NCBI GenBank assembly: GCA_036321795.1
Contig: JAWQCY010000002.1
Coordinates: forward strand, 62,001-126,000
Reading direction: 5' to 3'
DNA length: 64,000 nt
DNA from: CAKVON01 sp902475665
GTDB taxonomy: Bacteria > Actinomycetota > Coriobacteriia > Coriobacteriales > Atopobiaceae
Position 1 is the first letter of the stretch; the number at the start of each line of letters is the position of its first letter. Below the pieces are notes generated by a model that saw only the letters and a list, made by a program, of their open reading frames with translations, ran no database searches and was not told where the DNA came from. A program made the position numbers and the translations under genes. Shown in pieces: positions 16,085-24,816 of this stretch.

Positions 16085-17290
16085 CTACCGCCCGCCAGCG
16101 CCCCCCTCGTCCTCGTACAGCAGCGCCTGACGCGACTCGCACCACGCCACGACATGCTCGGAGAGCATCTCGTCGTCGACGGCGGTAAGCCTGACACGGC
16201 CGAAATCCAGCGGCAGCGGCAGCAGGAAGCGGTTCGATCGCTCGAAGCAGGTCGCGCGCAGGGCCGCAAGAAGCTCGCCGGGCTCGATGTCGCAGGCGAC
16301 CTCGCCCAGGCCTAGGTCGTCGAGAAGGGCGTCCTGCGCTCGCACGAGGTCGATGTCGCCGTTGCCCGTGGTAACGGCCACGCGCGAGGCAAAGCGCATC
16401 CCCTCGGCCATAAGGACGCTGTCGGGCACGCCCTCGACGAGGCGGCCCATCGCACGCGTGAACACGCGGCCGTACTCGACGCCCTGACGCACCGCGAGCG
16501 AGTTCGAGTCGATGAGCGAGCCGCGACACAGCGCGGTGTCCATGATCTGCTCGGACAGGGCGCACGCGTCATGGGCGAGAAGGGCGTCGACTCGCGATGC
16601 CAGGCGGCCGAACGCGTCGGAGTTGTCGCAGATTGCGGTCGAGACGCATATGGCGAGCGCGTCGGCGTACTGCTCGCCCGCGAACATGTCACAGGCCGCC
16701 AGGTCGCACAGGGCAAGCTCGGCGTGCGCGCGGGCGCAGACCATGCCACGCGAGCCGGACGGCATGTCCAGCGCGCGCGGGGTGACGATGCCCTCCACGC
16801 AGGCAAGTGCGTCGGTCGGCACGACGCACAGCGGCATGCCGGCGCACCACAGGCCCGACGCATGGGCGGCCAGGCTCACGACCTCGACGTCGCCTGCCGC
16901 CACGAGCACGTCGTCGGCGGTGGCGCCGGCACAGTCGAGCTCGGACAGGAGCCCCGTGAGCGAGTCGACGTCGCAGACGCCGCCCTCCCCCAGCACGACC
17001 TCGGCCAGACGGAAGCCACCGTCGGCGACCTGGCGACGCAGCTCCTCGAGAAGTGCCTCGCCAAGCGACTCGCGCCTGACGAGCACTGCCAGGCGGGGCC
17101 TGCCCACCAGCATGCGCATCTCGCGACCCATGTCGTGCAGGCTGCCGGCCCCCACGCGCGTGTCGCACGTGGTGCCGCGAAGCGCGATGCGCTTGCGGAC
17201 GACCTCGGGCACGCGCGCCGCGCCGTCCTGGGGCGCGGCGACAGGCTCGGTCGCGACCTCGGCGTCCTTCTCGATAGCGTCCTCGCTCAC
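16085..17290 (-). CDS. AroB-like (3-dehydroquinate synthase family) protein without catalytic motifs
   Basis: Position (after aroK, before pepP) and overall pattern match 3-dehydroquinate synthase. Examples are TRVGAGSLHDMGREM for the N-terminal strand, PLCVVPTDALACVEG for the usual VPTTLLAQVD, and RVDALLAHDACALSEQIMDTALCRGSLIDSNSLAVRQGVEYG for the helical domain. The functional motifs are replaced, though. The NAD loop GGGVVGD reads AAGDVEV, SVGGKT reads GIVTPRA, the glutamate in LAEVIK is missing, and GHTFGH reads GRVFTRA. The HGEAVAIGM motif also reads PDSVLMAEGM. DHQ synthesis therefore seems unlikely. The 401-residue frame is intact and GTGA-coupled to aroK (GTG at 17290). It could be a pseudoenzyme or a repurposed enzyme. 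Confidence 0.7.
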   Translation of the reverse strand: MSEDAIEKDAEVATEPVAAPQDGAARVPEVVRKRIALRGTTCDTRVGAGSLHDMGREMRMLVGRPRLAVLVRRESLGEALLEELRRQVADGGFRLAEVVLGEGGVCDVDSLTGLLSELDCAGATADDVLVAAGDVEVVSLAAHASGLWCAGMPLCVVPTDALACVEGIVTPRALDMPSGSRGMVCARAHAELALCDLAACDMFAGEQYADALAICVSTAICDNSDAFGRLASRVDALLAHDACALSEQIMDTALCRGSLIDSNSLAVRQGVEYGRVFTRAMGRLVEGVPDSVLMAEGMRFASRVAVTTGNGDIDLVRAQDALLDDLGLGEVACDIEPGELLAALRATCFERSNRFLLPLPLDFGRVRLTAVDDEMLSEHVVAWCESRQALLYEDEGGAGGR

Positions 17291-17835
17291 AAAAGACCCC
17301 TCTCCCAGAGGAGGCGTCCCGTCTCCTGGGCGACCTCCTCGAACGATTTGCCGGTGATGCCGACCGAGACGTCGGCGGCGCGCTCGTACAGCGGGCGGCG
17401 CCTTTCGTACAGGGCCGCCGCGTCCTCGATGCATGCGAGGTCGGGACGCTTCTCGAGGCTCTGAATCTGCCTCAGCGAGTCGTCCAGCAGCCCGTCGAGA
17501 AACACGACCGTCCCCATCTCGTGCATGAGGGTGAGGTTCTCGTCGCGCTCGACGATGCCTCCGCCGCAGCTGACCAGCAGGCTCTTGCGTCGGCGCAGGT
17601 CCCGCAGCACCTGGGTCTCGGCGTCGCGAAACGCCGACTCGCCCCGCTGGGCAAAGACCTCGGCAACCGACTGGTGCAGCACGCGCTCGGCCATGCGGTC
17701 GGTGTCGACGTAGGGACGCCCGAACAGCCTGCCAAGGTTACGCGCCACGGTGGACTTGCCCGCGCCGAGGAAGCCCACGAAGAAGACGTGGTCGCACCCC
17801 TCGTGCACGACGTATCCCGTAGCCTTGCCCGCCAA
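17287..17835 (-). CDS. aroK: Shikimate kinase
   Basis: AroK phosphorylates shikimate at the 3-hydroxyl with ATP. The 182-residue protein has Walker A GFLGAGKST (21-29), the shikimate-binding DTD motif (YVDTDRMAE), FAQRGESAFRDAE with its conserved Arg, the glycine-rich CGGGIV, and lid/C-terminal arginines (RRRPLYERAA). These are the residues expected of an active kinase, in contrast to its partner AroB-like protein. It overlaps that gene by 4 bases (GTGA). No other shikimate-pathway gene is in the window. Confidence 0.93.
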   Translation of the reverse strand: MAGKATGYVVHEGCDHVFFVGFLGAGKSTVARNLGRLFGRPYVDTDRMAERVLHQSVAEVFAQRGESAFRDAETQVLRDLRRRKSLLVSCGGGIVERDENLTLMHEMGTVVFLDGLLDDSLRQIQSLEKRPDLACIEDAAALYERRRPLYERAADVSVGITGKSFEEVAQETGRLLWERGLL

Positions 17836-17902
17836 GTCATGTCCTTTGCGCCCGCGTCCTTCTCTATCCGTTCGATTCTAACACCCACCCGCGCGGGTGC
17901 CC

Positions 17903-18382
17903 TCAGCCGACCGCCCCCGCGATCGCGATGCCGAGAAGTGCCGCCAGGCAGCAGGCGGACAACCACGGGCCCAGCGCGAAGTCCCGCTCGCCTCGGGCGA
18001 GCGCCGCCATCCCTCCCGCCGCCATGGCCACGACGGCCGCGGGCAACACCGCGGGCCCCAGCAGCGCGGCCCATGCCGAGAGGTACTTGACGTCGCCCAT
18101 CCCCATGCCCGCGACGCCCGTCGCCGCACGCCGCACGAGCTCGACGCCCGCAAGCGTCACCAGACATGCCGCCGCGCAAGCCACGCACGCGCCCGCGGGC
18201 GCAAGACCTGCCGCCACGGCGCGCGTCAACGGCATGCGCGCGATCGCACCGGGCGCCCATACGCGCATGGCCTGCACCGCAAGCGCGACACAGGCCATGG
18301 CAGCTGACAGTTTGTTGGGTATCGTTCGATTCCTGTGGTCGGACAGCGCGGCGAGCGTGGCTATCGCGACCGGCAAGATCAC
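17903..18382 (-). CDS. Small type IV prepilin peptidase (A24 family)
   Basis: This is a 159-residue membrane protein with the two catalytic aspartates of A24 aspartyl peptidases: SDHRNRTIPNKLS near the N-terminus and GMGMGDVKYLSAWAALLG in the C-terminal half. Hydrophobic helices surround both. It is a short form, lacking the N-terminal methyltransferase domain of PilD, like TadV/CpaA-type enzymes. It begins at GTG 18382, overlapping the yqeG stop (GTGA). No pilin, secretin or tad/com genes are in the window, so its substrates must be encoded elsewhere. A copy of the dispersed 13-bp motif lies inside it (17929-17941). Confidence 0.85.
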   Translation of the reverse strand: MILPVAIATLAALSDHRNRTIPNKLSAAMACVALAVQAMRVWAPGAIARMPLTRAVAAGLAPAGACVACAAACLVTLAGVELVRRAATGVAGMGMGDVKYLSAWAALLGPAVLPAAVVAMAAGGMAALARGERDFALGPWLSACCLAALLGIAIAGAVG

Positions 18383-18894
18383 TTGGACGGGCCGTCCTCC
18401 CCCTCGAACGTGACGCCGCGCAGGGCAAGGTTCTCGAACACGCGGAACAGCTGGGTGTAGAACAGGTCCACGCGCGACTGCGGGCGCACCAGGATCGTGG
18501 CGCATCCGGCGAGGTTTCCCGCACCGAGGTCGGTAAAGACCTGGTCGCCGACCATGACGCACTCCTCGGGGGCGACGCCCATCAGGCGCATGGCACGCCA
18601 CAGCGCGAACGGCGCGGGCTTCATGGCGTGGTCGACCTTGTCGACGCCCAGCTCGCGGGCGCTTGCGGCAACCTGGTCGCCATGGAAGTTGTTCGAGACG
18701 ATGCAGACCTTGATGCCCAGCTCGCGGGCACGGTCAAGCCACTCGACGCACTCGCGGGGCGCGACCTTGGTGTCACGCGGGACCAGCGTGTTGTCGCGGT
18801 CGATCAGGATGCAGCGCACGCCCCTCTCGACAAGCTCGTCGAGGTCGATCAGGGGGACGCTTGCAACGTAACGGGTTGCCTTGAAGAGGGACAT
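18379..18894 (-). CDS. yqeG: YqeG-family HAD phosphatase
   Basis: This is a 171-residue HAD-superfamily hydrolase of the YqeG/GEP4-like family. HAD motif I is IDRDNTLVPRDT (nucleophile Asp). Motif II is the segment VCIVSNN, the Lys is in AMKPAPFALW, and motif IV is VMVGDQVFTDLGAGNLAG. Relatives dephosphorylate phosphatidylglycerophosphate, but activity in bacteria is not certain from sequence. It overlaps the prepilin peptidase by 4 bases and follows mltG by 57 bases. That gap carries a copy of the dispersed motif at 18933. Confidence 0.9.
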   Translation of the reverse strand: MSLFKATRYVASVPLIDLDELVERGVRCILIDRDNTLVPRDTKVAPRECVEWLDRARELGIKVCIVSNNFHGDQVAASARELGVDKVDHAMKPAPFALWRAMRLMGVAPEECVMVGDQVFTDLGAGNLAGCATILVRPQSRVDLFYTQLFRVFENLALRGVTFEGEDGPSK

Positions 18895-18951
18895 CTCGCT
18901 CCTTGCGATGGGTGGGTGCCGGATTCGGGAGCTGCCGAGAAGGGCGGTGGG

Positions 18952-20253
18952 CTAGGACTGGTCTGCCTGGGCCTTCTTGATGGCGGCCTCGTGCTCCTCG
19001 TAGGTCTTCGAGAACGTGTGGTTGGAGTACGAGCCGTTCTCGATGATGAGGAAGTAATAGTAGTCGGTGTCGGACGGCGAGAGGGCAGCCTTGAGCGACT
19101 CGACGCTCGGGGTGCAGATGGGCGTCGGTGGCAGGCCCTTGTTGAGGTAGCTGTTGTACGGGCTTTCGGTCTTGAGGTCGTCGGCCGTGACCTCGCCTCC
19201 GGTGACGTAGCCCATGGTCGCGTCGCTCTGCAGCGCCATGTCCGCCTTGAGGCGGTTGTAGAAGACGGACGAAACGAGCGGTCGGTCCTTCTCGGTAACT
19301 GCCTCGCGCTCGATGATCGAGGCGAGCGTCACGACCTGGTAGTCGTTGAGCGCAACGCCGTACTTGGACTTGATGGCCGCCTCGCCCGAGGCAAAGTCCA
19401 GGCTCGCGACCTCGACCTTGTACTGGTCGAGCATCGCGCGGATCACGGAGTCGGCAGTGACCTGCTTGCCCGTGAAGTCGTAGGTCTTGGGGCACAGGTA
19501 GCCCTCGAGCGAGTCGTTGGCGGCATTCGCGAGAAAGTCATAGTCGTCCTTGTAGTTGGACGCCTTGGCCTGCGCCAAAAAGTCGCTCGCGGAGATGCCG
19601 AGGGACTGCTCGACAACGGCAGCGGTCTTCTCGACGGTCAGGCCCTCCGCCACGACCAGGCGTGACTCGGAGGTGTTGGGACCCGCCTGCAGCTGGCGCA
19701 CGACCTCGGAGATGTCGGCACCCGTGACGAACGAGTAGGTGCCCGCCTTGAGCTTGGACTCGGCCTTCTGGCGCGCGACCTCCTTGTAGAAGTCCTCCTT
19801 GGTCGAGATGACCCCGGCGTCCTTCAGCTTGGTGGCGAAGGCCTCGGCGCTCGAGCCCTCGGCGATGCTCACGGTGACCGACTTGCCGGACGCGACCTGG
19901 GCGGGCTGCTCCGTCGGGGCGGTGAGATGGCGAACCAGCGTGACGGACCCCACGACCACCAGGGCCACGGCCACGATGCCCAGAAGAACCGCGAGCTTGG
20001 GAATTCCCCGCTTACGCGAGGTCGCCGTGCGCGCTCCCGCCCTACGGCCGGTGGCCTTCGGGCGCGTCGCGCGCGTCACGTGGGCGGTACGGCTGGACAC
20101 GCCACGGGTGGAACCGGCATGTCCCGACCGCGCGCTGCCCCTGGACTGGGTGCGACCCACGGGCCGTCGGCGAGCGGCACCGCGCCTTTGGGTGGGCTTG
20201 GGGCCGACATCACCAAAGTGGCCGCCGGCCTGCCTTGAGCCGTCTCGAGCCAT
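18952..20253 (-). CDS. mltG: Endolytic murein transglycosylase MltG
   Basis: MltG cleaves nascent glycan strands and sets their length. The 433-residue protein has a long basic, disordered N-terminus (about 1-80, many Arg/Gly/Ser/Thr). One transmembrane helix follows (IPKLAVLLGIVAVALVVVGSVTLV), then the extracytoplasmic YceG domain. The catalytic Glu is in LASIIEREAVTEKDRPLVSSVFYNRL, and the family signatures LQSDATMGYV and TESPYNSYLNKGLPPTPIC are present. The ATG at 20253 overlaps the ruvX stop by one base (TGATG). The cytoplasmic tail is longer than in E. coli, as often in actinobacteria. Confidence 0.95.
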   Translation of the reverse strand: MARDGSRQAGGHFGDVGPKPTQRRGAARRRPVGRTQSRGSARSGHAGSTRGVSSRTAHVTRATRPKATGRRAGARTATSRKRGIPKLAVLLGIVAVALVVVGSVTLVRHLTAPTEQPAQVASGKSVTVSIAEGSSAEAFATKLKDAGVISTKEDFYKEVARQKAESKLKAGTYSFVTGADISEVVRQLQAGPNTSESRLVVAEGLTVEKTAAVVEQSLGISASDFLAQAKASNYKDDYDFLANAANDSLEGYLCPKTYDFTGKQVTADSVIRAMLDQYKVEVASLDFASGEAAIKSKYGVALNDYQVVTLASIIEREAVTEKDRPLVSSVFYNRLKADMALQSDATMGYVTGGEVTADDLKTESPYNSYLNKGLPPTPICTPSVESLKAALSPSDTDYYYFLIIENGSYSNHTFSKTYEEHEAAIKKAQADQS

Positions 20254-20681
20254 CAGGAGTTCCCTTCGCTTCTGGAGTCGAGCCACGCCTGAAGGAACAG
20301 CGAGGCGGCGATCATGTCAACCTTGCCGCGCATGTTGCGCTCGCTCACGCCCTGCTCGCGCAGGATGCGCTTGGCCTCGGAGGAGGACAAGCGCTCGTCT
20401 GCGAACTCAACAGGAATGCCCAGACGATTGCCCAGGTCGAGGGCTTGCGCCATGAGCTTTTCTGCCTGCGGGCCATCCTCGCCGGACATGGTCTTGGGCC
20501 GTCCGCACACAAGGACGTCTGGCTCGTAGTCCTCGATCACCAGGCGAAACGGCCTCGCGAGCGAGAAGACCTCGTTCGCGGGCAGCACCTTCACCGGCGA
20601 GGCGACGGTCCCGGTGGCATCGCTCGCGGCGATGCCGACCCGGACCTCCCCTATGTCAAGCGCGAGGGCGCGCATCGTCAC
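20253..20681 (-). CDS. ruvX: Holliday junction resolvase-like RuvX/YqgF
   Basis: This is a 142-residue RNase H-fold protein of the YqgF family, implicated in 16S rRNA 5'-end maturation and Holliday junction processing. The conserved acidic positions are seen in ALDIGEVRVGIAASD (Asp), VCGRPKTMSG and FADERLSSSEAKRIL (Asp-Glu), and the C-terminal KVDMIAASLFLQAWLD contains the last Asp. The usual GRPK replaces the common GLP motif only slightly. A GTG at 20681 is directly adjacent to the alaS stop; the ATG at 20675 two codons later is an equally good start. It sits between alaS and mltG as in most actinobacteria and Firmicutes. Confidence 0.93.
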   Translation of the reverse strand: MTMRALALDIGEVRVGIAASDATGTVASPVKVLPANEVFSLARPFRLVIEDYEPDVLVCGRPKTMSGEDGPQAEKLMAQALDLGNRLGIPVEFADERLSSSEAKRILREQGVSERNMRGKVDMIAASLFLQAWLDSRSEGNS

Positions 20682-23339
20682 CTAAGCCAGCATCGCGCGG
20701 GCGGCAGCCAGCGCGGCATCGATACCGGAGGCGTCCTTGCCGCCGGCCTGCGCCATGTTCGGGCGACCACCGCCACGGCCGCCGACGTGCTCGGCGACGC
20801 TGCGGATGACGTCGCCGGCGCCGAAGCCGGCAGCGACGGCACCGTCGGTCGCGGCGGCGAGAAGGGCGACCTTGCCCTCGGGCGTGGTCGTGGCCAGGAA
20901 GCAGGCGACGTCGTTGCCATCGGCCTTGTTGCGGATAGCATCCCAGGCCTCGCGCAGCTGACCGGCCTCGAGGCCGTCCATGCGGGCGACGACGGCCTTG
21001 TAGCCGCTGCACTGGATGGCGGCGGCCATCGCGGTCTGGATCTTGTCGGAGGAGCCGCCCAGCAGGGCCTGCTTGAGCTTGGCCTCCATCTCGCGACCGG
21101 CGGCCTTGATGTCGGCGACGCGCTCGGCGGCATCCTCGGGTCGGCACTTGAGCTCGGAGGCGACGCTCTGGAGAAGCTCGAGGCGCTCGTCGAGGTACTC
21201 GACGGCGCCCATCGAGGTCACGGCCTCGATGCGACGGGCGTTGGAGCCGACGGAGCTCTCGGAGACGATCTTGAACAGGCCGAGGTCGGCGGTGTTGCGG
21301 GCGTGGGTGCCACCGCACAGCTCGCGGCTGAACGGGGCGTCGGACTCGCCGGTGGAGACGACGCGGACGACGTCACCGTACTTCTCGCCAAACAGGGCCA
21401 CGGCGCCGGATGCCTTGGCCTCGTCGATGCCCATGACACGGGTGACGATCGGCTCGGCGGCGAAGATCTCGGCGTTGACCAGGCCCTCGACGCGCTCGAG
21501 CTCATCGGCGGTCATGGCCTCGAAGTGGGTGAAGTCGAAACGCAGGCGGTCGGGACCGACAAAGGAGCCGGCCTGGCTCACGTGGTCGCCCAGGACCTGC
21601 TTGAGGGCGGCGTCCAGAAGGTGGGTCGCGGTGTGGTTGCGACGGATGAGCTCGCGACGACCGTGGTCGACCGTGGCGCGGACGGCGTCGCCGACGTGCA
21701 GCTCGCCAGACTCGACGGTCACGACGTGGGCGGTCAGGCCGCCCTTGCCCTTGGTGTCGGTCACGCGCAGGGTCGCACCGTCACAGGCGATGGTACCGGT
21801 GTCACCGGTCTGGCCACCCATCTCGGCGTAGAACGGGGTGCGGTCCAGGATGACGCTGACCTCGTCACCGGCCTTGGCGACCTGGGTCTCGGCATCGCCG
21901 GCGACGATGGCCTCGACCTTGCAGCCGTCGGTCTCGTCCGCGTCATAGCCGCAGAACTCGGTGGCGCCCAGACGATCGGACAGGGCGGTCCACACGTCGT
22001 TGAAGTTGGACCAGGCGTCGCGGTTGGCAGCGGCGCGCGCACGCTCCTTCTGCTCGGTCATGCAGGCATCGAAGCCGGCCATGTCGACTCCGTGGCCGGC
22101 GGCCTCGCAGATCTCGCGGGTGAGGTCGATGGGGAAACCGTAGGTGTCGTGCAGCTTGAAGGCAACCTCGCCGCTGAGCTCGGCACCCTCTGCGAGCTTG
22201 GCGCACTCCGAGCCGAGCATGGCCTCGCCGGCGTCGAGCGTGGTGCCGAAGCGCTCCTCCTCGGCGCGGACGATGCCCTGGATCAGCGAGCCCTGCTCGA
22301 CGATCGCAGGATAGTTGTCGCCCATGAGGCGCGTGACCTCGTCGACGTAGTTGGAGAGGAAGGGGCCGGAGATGCCCATGAGGCGCGCGTGGTAGACAGC
22401 GCGACGGAGCAGGCGACGCAGGATGTAGCCGCGACCCTCGTTGCCCGGCAGGATACCATCGCCGATCATGAACGTGACGGCGCGCGAGTGGTCGGCCAGG
22501 ATGCGCAGGCTGCGGTCCTTGGCCTCGTCGGTGCCATAGGTGTGGTCCGACAGGCGCGAGCCCACGCCGATGAGCGACTGCAGCAGGTCACCGTCATAGT
22601 TGGTGCCCCTGTGCTGCATGATGGCCGCGATGCGCTCGAGGCCCATGCCGGTGTCGATGTTGCGGTGGGGCAGCTCGGGCATCGAGCCGTCCTCCTGACG
22701 GTCGTACTGCGTGAAGACGAGGTTCCAGAACTCGAGGTAACGGTCGCAGTCACAGCCGGGGGCGCAGTCGGGGCTGCCGCAGCCGTACTCCTCGCCCTGG
22801 TCAAAGTAGATCTCGGAGCAGGGGCCGCAGGGGCCGGTGGGGCCGGCGGCCCAGAAGTTGTCCTCCTCGCCCAGTCGGGAGATGTGATCGTACTCGACGC
22901 CCTGGGCGTGCCAAAGCTCGATGGCCTCTTCGTCGTTCTCGAAGACGGTCATGTAGAGACGGTCCTTGGGAAGACCAAGGTGCTCCTCGGAGGTGATGAA
23001 CTCGTAGGCCCAGGCGATGGCGTCGGCCTTGGTGTAGCCACCGAAGCTGAAGTTGCCGAGCATCTCGAAGAAGGACAGGTGACGCGCGTCACCGATGTTG
23101 TCGATGTCGTTGGTGCGAAGGCACTTCTGGCAGGAGCAGGCGCCAATCTCCTTCATGGTCTTGGAGCCCTGGTAGTACTCCTTGAACTGGTTCATGCCGG
23201 CGTTCGTCAGAAGCAGCGACGGGTCATCGGGCACCAGCGAGGAGGACGGGCAGAGCTTGCAGCCCTTGGCCTCGAAGAATTTGAGGAAATCCCGACGGAT
23301 CTCGGCGGTGGTCATGGTCTTGTAATCGGACGTGCTCAT
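20682..23339 (-). CDS. alaS: Alanyl-tRNA synthetase
   Basis: AlaRS charges tRNA-Ala. The 885-residue protein has the complete architecture. The catalytic domain (FLKFFEAKGCKLCPSSSLVPDDPSLLLTNAGMNQFKEYY, RHLSFFEMLGNFSFG) is followed by the tRNA-recognition domain. The editing domain has zinc ligands HTATHLLDAAL and CGGTHARNTADLG, and the C-terminal C-Ala oligomerisation domain contains GGGRPNMAQAGG. The length is normal. The start has GGGGAG upstream. A TATAAT -10 lies 47 bases upstream of the start. No T-box-like leader is present, because the 5' region is too short. Confidence 0.98.
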   Translation of the reverse strand: MSTSDYKTMTTAEIRRDFLKFFEAKGCKLCPSSSLVPDDPSLLLTNAGMNQFKEYYQGSKTMKEIGACSCQKCLRTNDIDNIGDARHLSFFEMLGNFSFGGYTKADAIAWAYEFITSEEHLGLPKDRLYMTVFENDEEAIELWHAQGVEYDHISRLGEEDNFWAAGPTGPCGPCSEIYFDQGEEYGCGSPDCAPGCDCDRYLEFWNLVFTQYDRQEDGSMPELPHRNIDTGMGLERIAAIMQHRGTNYDGDLLQSLIGVGSRLSDHTYGTDEAKDRSLRILADHSRAVTFMIGDGILPGNEGRGYILRRLLRRAVYHARLMGISGPFLSNYVDEVTRLMGDNYPAIVEQGSLIQGIVRAEEERFGTTLDAGEAMLGSECAKLAEGAELSGEVAFKLHDTYGFPIDLTREICEAAGHGVDMAGFDACMTEQKERARAAANRDAWSNFNDVWTALSDRLGATEFCGYDADETDGCKVEAIVAGDAETQVAKAGDEVSVILDRTPFYAEMGGQTGDTGTIACDGATLRVTDTKGKGGLTAHVVTVESGELHVGDAVRATVDHGRRELIRRNHTATHLLDAALKQVLGDHVSQAGSFVGPDRLRFDFTHFEAMTADELERVEGLVNAEIFAAEPIVTRVMGIDEAKASGAVALFGEKYGDVVRVVSTGESDAPFSRELCGGTHARNTADLGLFKIVSESSVGSNARRIEAVTSMGAVEYLDERLELLQSVASELKCRPEDAAERVADIKAAGREMEAKLKQALLGGSSDKIQTAMAAAIQCSGYKAVVARMDGLEAGQLREAWDAIRNKADGNDVACFLATTTPEGKVALLAAATDGAVAAGFGAGDVIRSVAEHVGGRGGGRPNMAQAGGKDASGIDAALAAARAMLA

Positions 23340-23385
23340 ATGTCTCCCCTGCGTTCAGGTGCCAGTCTCTGCATACAAATCAAGG

Positions 23386-23391
23386 ATTATA
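23386..23391 (-). promoter_or_regulatory. Putative alaS -10 element
   Basis: A perfect TATAAT on the minus strand lies 47 bases before the alaS ATG, in the 127-base gap after the AI-2E permease gene. The -35 position (about 23409-23414) reads ACGGGA, which is poor, so the promoter call rests on the -10 alone. Confidence 0.4.
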
Positions 23392-23466
23392 TCCTGACGA
23401 CGGCGCTTTCCCGTACCGGGCGCGCCGTCGCATCATTTCCGCATCTGTGGGTCGGTACCCGGTCGG

Positions 23467-24816
23467 CTATCGCCCGGCGTCGGCCCCATCGTCGCCGCGC
23501 GCGGACTCCTCGCCCGCCGAGGCGACGCTCTTCTCGGCATATTTGCTGCGGAGAAGGTCGACGAGGTTGTCCTCGGTGCCGGCGGGGCGCTCGTCGCGCT
23601 CACCCGAGACCTGCGAGTCGGCGGGGACCAGACGCGTGTGCTCGAAGAACTTGTCGTCGTCGAGCGCGTCGAACGAGGGCATGGCGTTGCCCTCGGCGTC
23701 GTGGAAGGGAGAGCCACGGAACAAGGCTCCCTCATAGGAAACAAGCTGGCGGCCCGTCTTGGACTCGAAGTAGTAGACGAAGACGCCCTTGATTGCGGCG
23801 GACAGCGGGATGGCAAGCGCCATGCCCAACACCCCTCCCACCGCGTTGCCGAGGATGATGGCGAACAGCGACAGGACCGGATGGACCTTGACGGCGGACT
23901 GCATGACCAAAGGCGACACCAGGTTGTCGGTGACGTTTTGCGCCACGACCGAGACGAGCAGCGTCTCGACGGCGAGCATCGGGCTCACGAACAAGGCCAG
24001 GCCGCAGGCCAGGAAGGCAGCACACCAAGGGCCGATGACGGGGATGAAGTGCAGGACGCCAACCGTGATGCCCATGAGGCCTGCGTAGGGGTGGCCTATG
24101 AGGGTGAAGCCCAGAAACGACAGGAAGCCACCGACGAACGACGTGATGACGATGCCTCGCATGTAGCCACCCATGGATCGGCTGGTCACGGCAAGAAGCA
24201 TCGTGATCCCGTCGCGGTGGTCGGGACCGGCGATGACGGTGAGCTCGCGGACGATGCGCGGGTAGTCCTTGGCAAGCCAGTAGGCCATGACCAGGCTGAG
24301 GAAGAACGTGAACATGTCCGAGAGGGTGCCCACGATGTTGGTGATGGCGCCGCCGGACAGCTTGGTCACGGCCTCGCCCGCCATGCCCGTGAAGACGCCC
24401 GAAAGCGAGGTGACGAGGGTCGATACGACCTGGTTGAGGTCGCTGCCCTCCTCGATCGGATGCCTGCTCAGAAAGTCGTAGAAGGCGTCCTGGGTGCGAG
24501 AGACATAGTCAGGCACAAGGCGCAGCAGCTCGAGCACCTGGTCGATGACCGGGGGCACCAGCATAATCGCCACGCCCGCCAGGACACCCAACACCAGGAG
24601 CAGGGCGAGAAGCGCCGCCATCCCGCGGGGCACGTGCCTGTCCTCGAGCCAGTTGGTGACGGGACTGCAGGCAAATCCCACGATGGCACCGCCAAGCAGC
24701 AGCTGGCATGCGGGCCAGATGCGCGCGAGGACGAGGCCGACCATCCACAGGGCGACGAACGTGCCGACCGTGGCCCACGAACGGACGAGCACGCGGTGGG
24801 TTGTGGAGTCGCTCAT
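23467..24816 (-). CDS. AI-2E family transporter (PF01594 permease)
   Basis: This is an approximately 449-residue polytopic membrane protein with around eight hydrophobic helices. Family motifs include GAIVGFACSPVTNWLEDRHVPRGMAALLALLLVLGV near the N-terminus and TLIGHPYAGLMGITVGVLHFIPVIGPWCAAFLACGLAL, QNVTDNLVSPLVMQSAVKVHPVLSLFAIILGNAVGGVLGMALAIPL in the C-terminal half. Despite the name, most members have no shown autoinducer-2 role; some are Na+/H+ antiporters. A hydrophilic acidic tail of about 80 residues follows. The ATG at 24816 overlaps the sigma-factor stop (TGATG), so it may belong to the sigma-factor transcript; a GTG one codon earlier is possible. Confidence 0.9.
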   Translation of the reverse strand: MSDSTTHRVLVRSWATVGTFVALWMVGLVLARIWPACQLLLGGAIVGFACSPVTNWLEDRHVPRGMAALLALLLVLGVLAGVAIMLVPPVIDQVLELLRLVPDYVSRTQDAFYDFLSRHPIEEGSDLNQVVSTLVTSLSGVFTGMAGEAVTKLSGGAITNIVGTLSDMFTFFLSLVMAYWLAKDYPRIVRELTVIAGPDHRDGITMLLAVTSRSMGGYMRGIVITSFVGGFLSFLGFTLIGHPYAGLMGITVGVLHFIPVIGPWCAAFLACGLALFVSPMLAVETLLVSVVAQNVTDNLVSPLVMQSAVKVHPVLSLFAIILGNAVGGVLGMALAIPLSAAIKGVFVYYFESKTGRQLVSYEGALFRGSPFHDAEGNAMPSFDALDDDKFFEHTRLVPADSQVSGERDERPAGTEDNLVDLLRSKYAEKSVASAGEESARGDDGADAGR

